From Commensalibacter communis (lineage in GTDB: Bacteria; Pseudomonadota; Alphaproteobacteria; Acetobacterales; Acetobacteraceae): DNA of 52,778 nt. The stretch is taken from positions 1-52,778 of the forward strand of contig NZ_CAMXCM010000010.1 of assembly GCF_947179015.1 (NCBI RefSeq). The letters are read 5' to 3'. Shown piece after piece: positions 52,712-52,778 of this stretch; the stretch's first letter is position 1, and every line of letters starts with the position of its first letter. The position numbers were made by a program, and so were the translations under genes. The notes under the pieces were generated by a model. The model worked only from the letters and a program-made list of their open reading frames with translations. It was not told the DNA's origin and searched no databases.

Positions 52712-52778
52712 ATGAGAAACTTTGTTTCCCCGCTCAGATACCCCGGTGGTAAAGCATGTCTGTATAATATGCTTGTAC
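52712..52778 (+). CDS. D12-class DNA adenine methyltransferase, partial at the right edge
   Basis: The first 22 codons are visible; the rest is beyond the window. The N-terminus MRNFVSPLRYPGGKACLYN carries SPLRYPGGK, the SAM-binding opening of D12/Dam-type N6-adenine methyltransferases (as in PFLKWAGGK of Dam). It starts 54 bases after the ParB-like gene on the same strand, suggesting one transcript. Restriction-associated, phage or housekeeping type cannot be told from this fragment. Confidence 0.8.
   Translation, partial: MRNFVSPLRYPGGKACLYNMLV

Overview
The window looks like chromosome of a low-GC alphaproteobacterium, most likely an acetic acid bacterium (Acetobacteraceae) of the Commensalibacter type. 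This is inferred from gene content (GatCAB, CIO-type cytochrome bd with a DUF2474 subunit, DUF1489, DUF3142, COG2509 dehydrogenase, paired cysteine desulfurases beside ferredoxin and MnmA) and from the AT-rich sequence. No rRNA or 16S-like marker is present, so the assignment is an inference.

Layout. 1-0.7 kb: a LamG-type, phage-like gene runs off the left edge, next to the 3' end of tRNA-Ser(GCU). 1.0-4.6 kb: a CPCC-family pseudogene, then the gatC-gatA-gatB operon. 4.6-8.1 kb: a glycosyltransferase, a graveyard of at least four decayed small genes, and a secreted Sel1-repeat protein. 8.2-12.8 kb: a GNAT acetyltransferase, a MocR-type regulator and the cioA-cioB-DUF2474 cytochrome bd operon. 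13-20 kb: YnfA, a COG2509 flavoprotein, two tandem cation-diffusion facilitators, a NYN-domain protein, and a WD40/COG0523 GTPase pair with a His/Asp microsatellite, so metal handling is a theme. 20-23.6 kb: O-antigen-ligase-like protein, GT4 and an orphan TauA-like binding protein. 23.7-27.4 kb: two cysteine desulfurases, ferredoxin and mnmA (sulfur mobilisation and tRNA thiolation). 27.6-31.5 kb: alpha/beta hydrolase, APC permease, a secreted unknown, a gene remnant and DUF4186. 31.5-36.7 kb: rsmB, rpe, heparinase-like protein and GT4, all on the minus strand. 36.8-48.8 kb: GT2, YggS, Kup, HemW, DUF1489, two SPOR lipoproteins (one with a lytic transglycosylase domain) flanking an unusual hydrolase, DUF3142, a decayed gene, an AEC transporter and a DUF218 protein. 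48.8-50.8 kb: a small phage-like cassette (endolysin-like, tail-fibre-tip-like, holin-like). 51.1 kb to the right edge: a ParB-like protein with a helical, HEPN-resembling C-terminus, directly followed by the start of a D12-class DNA adenine methyltransferase; this is the best candidate for an undescribed defence or modification system.

Several intergenic regions hold perfect inverted repeats that look like operators (12920-12946, 15069-15095, 27494-27521) and hairpins (28298-28390, 49939-49961, 50893-50937). No CRISPR array, intact insertion sequence, integrase or rRNA gene was seen. All functional calls come from reading motifs by eye; no database search was run.
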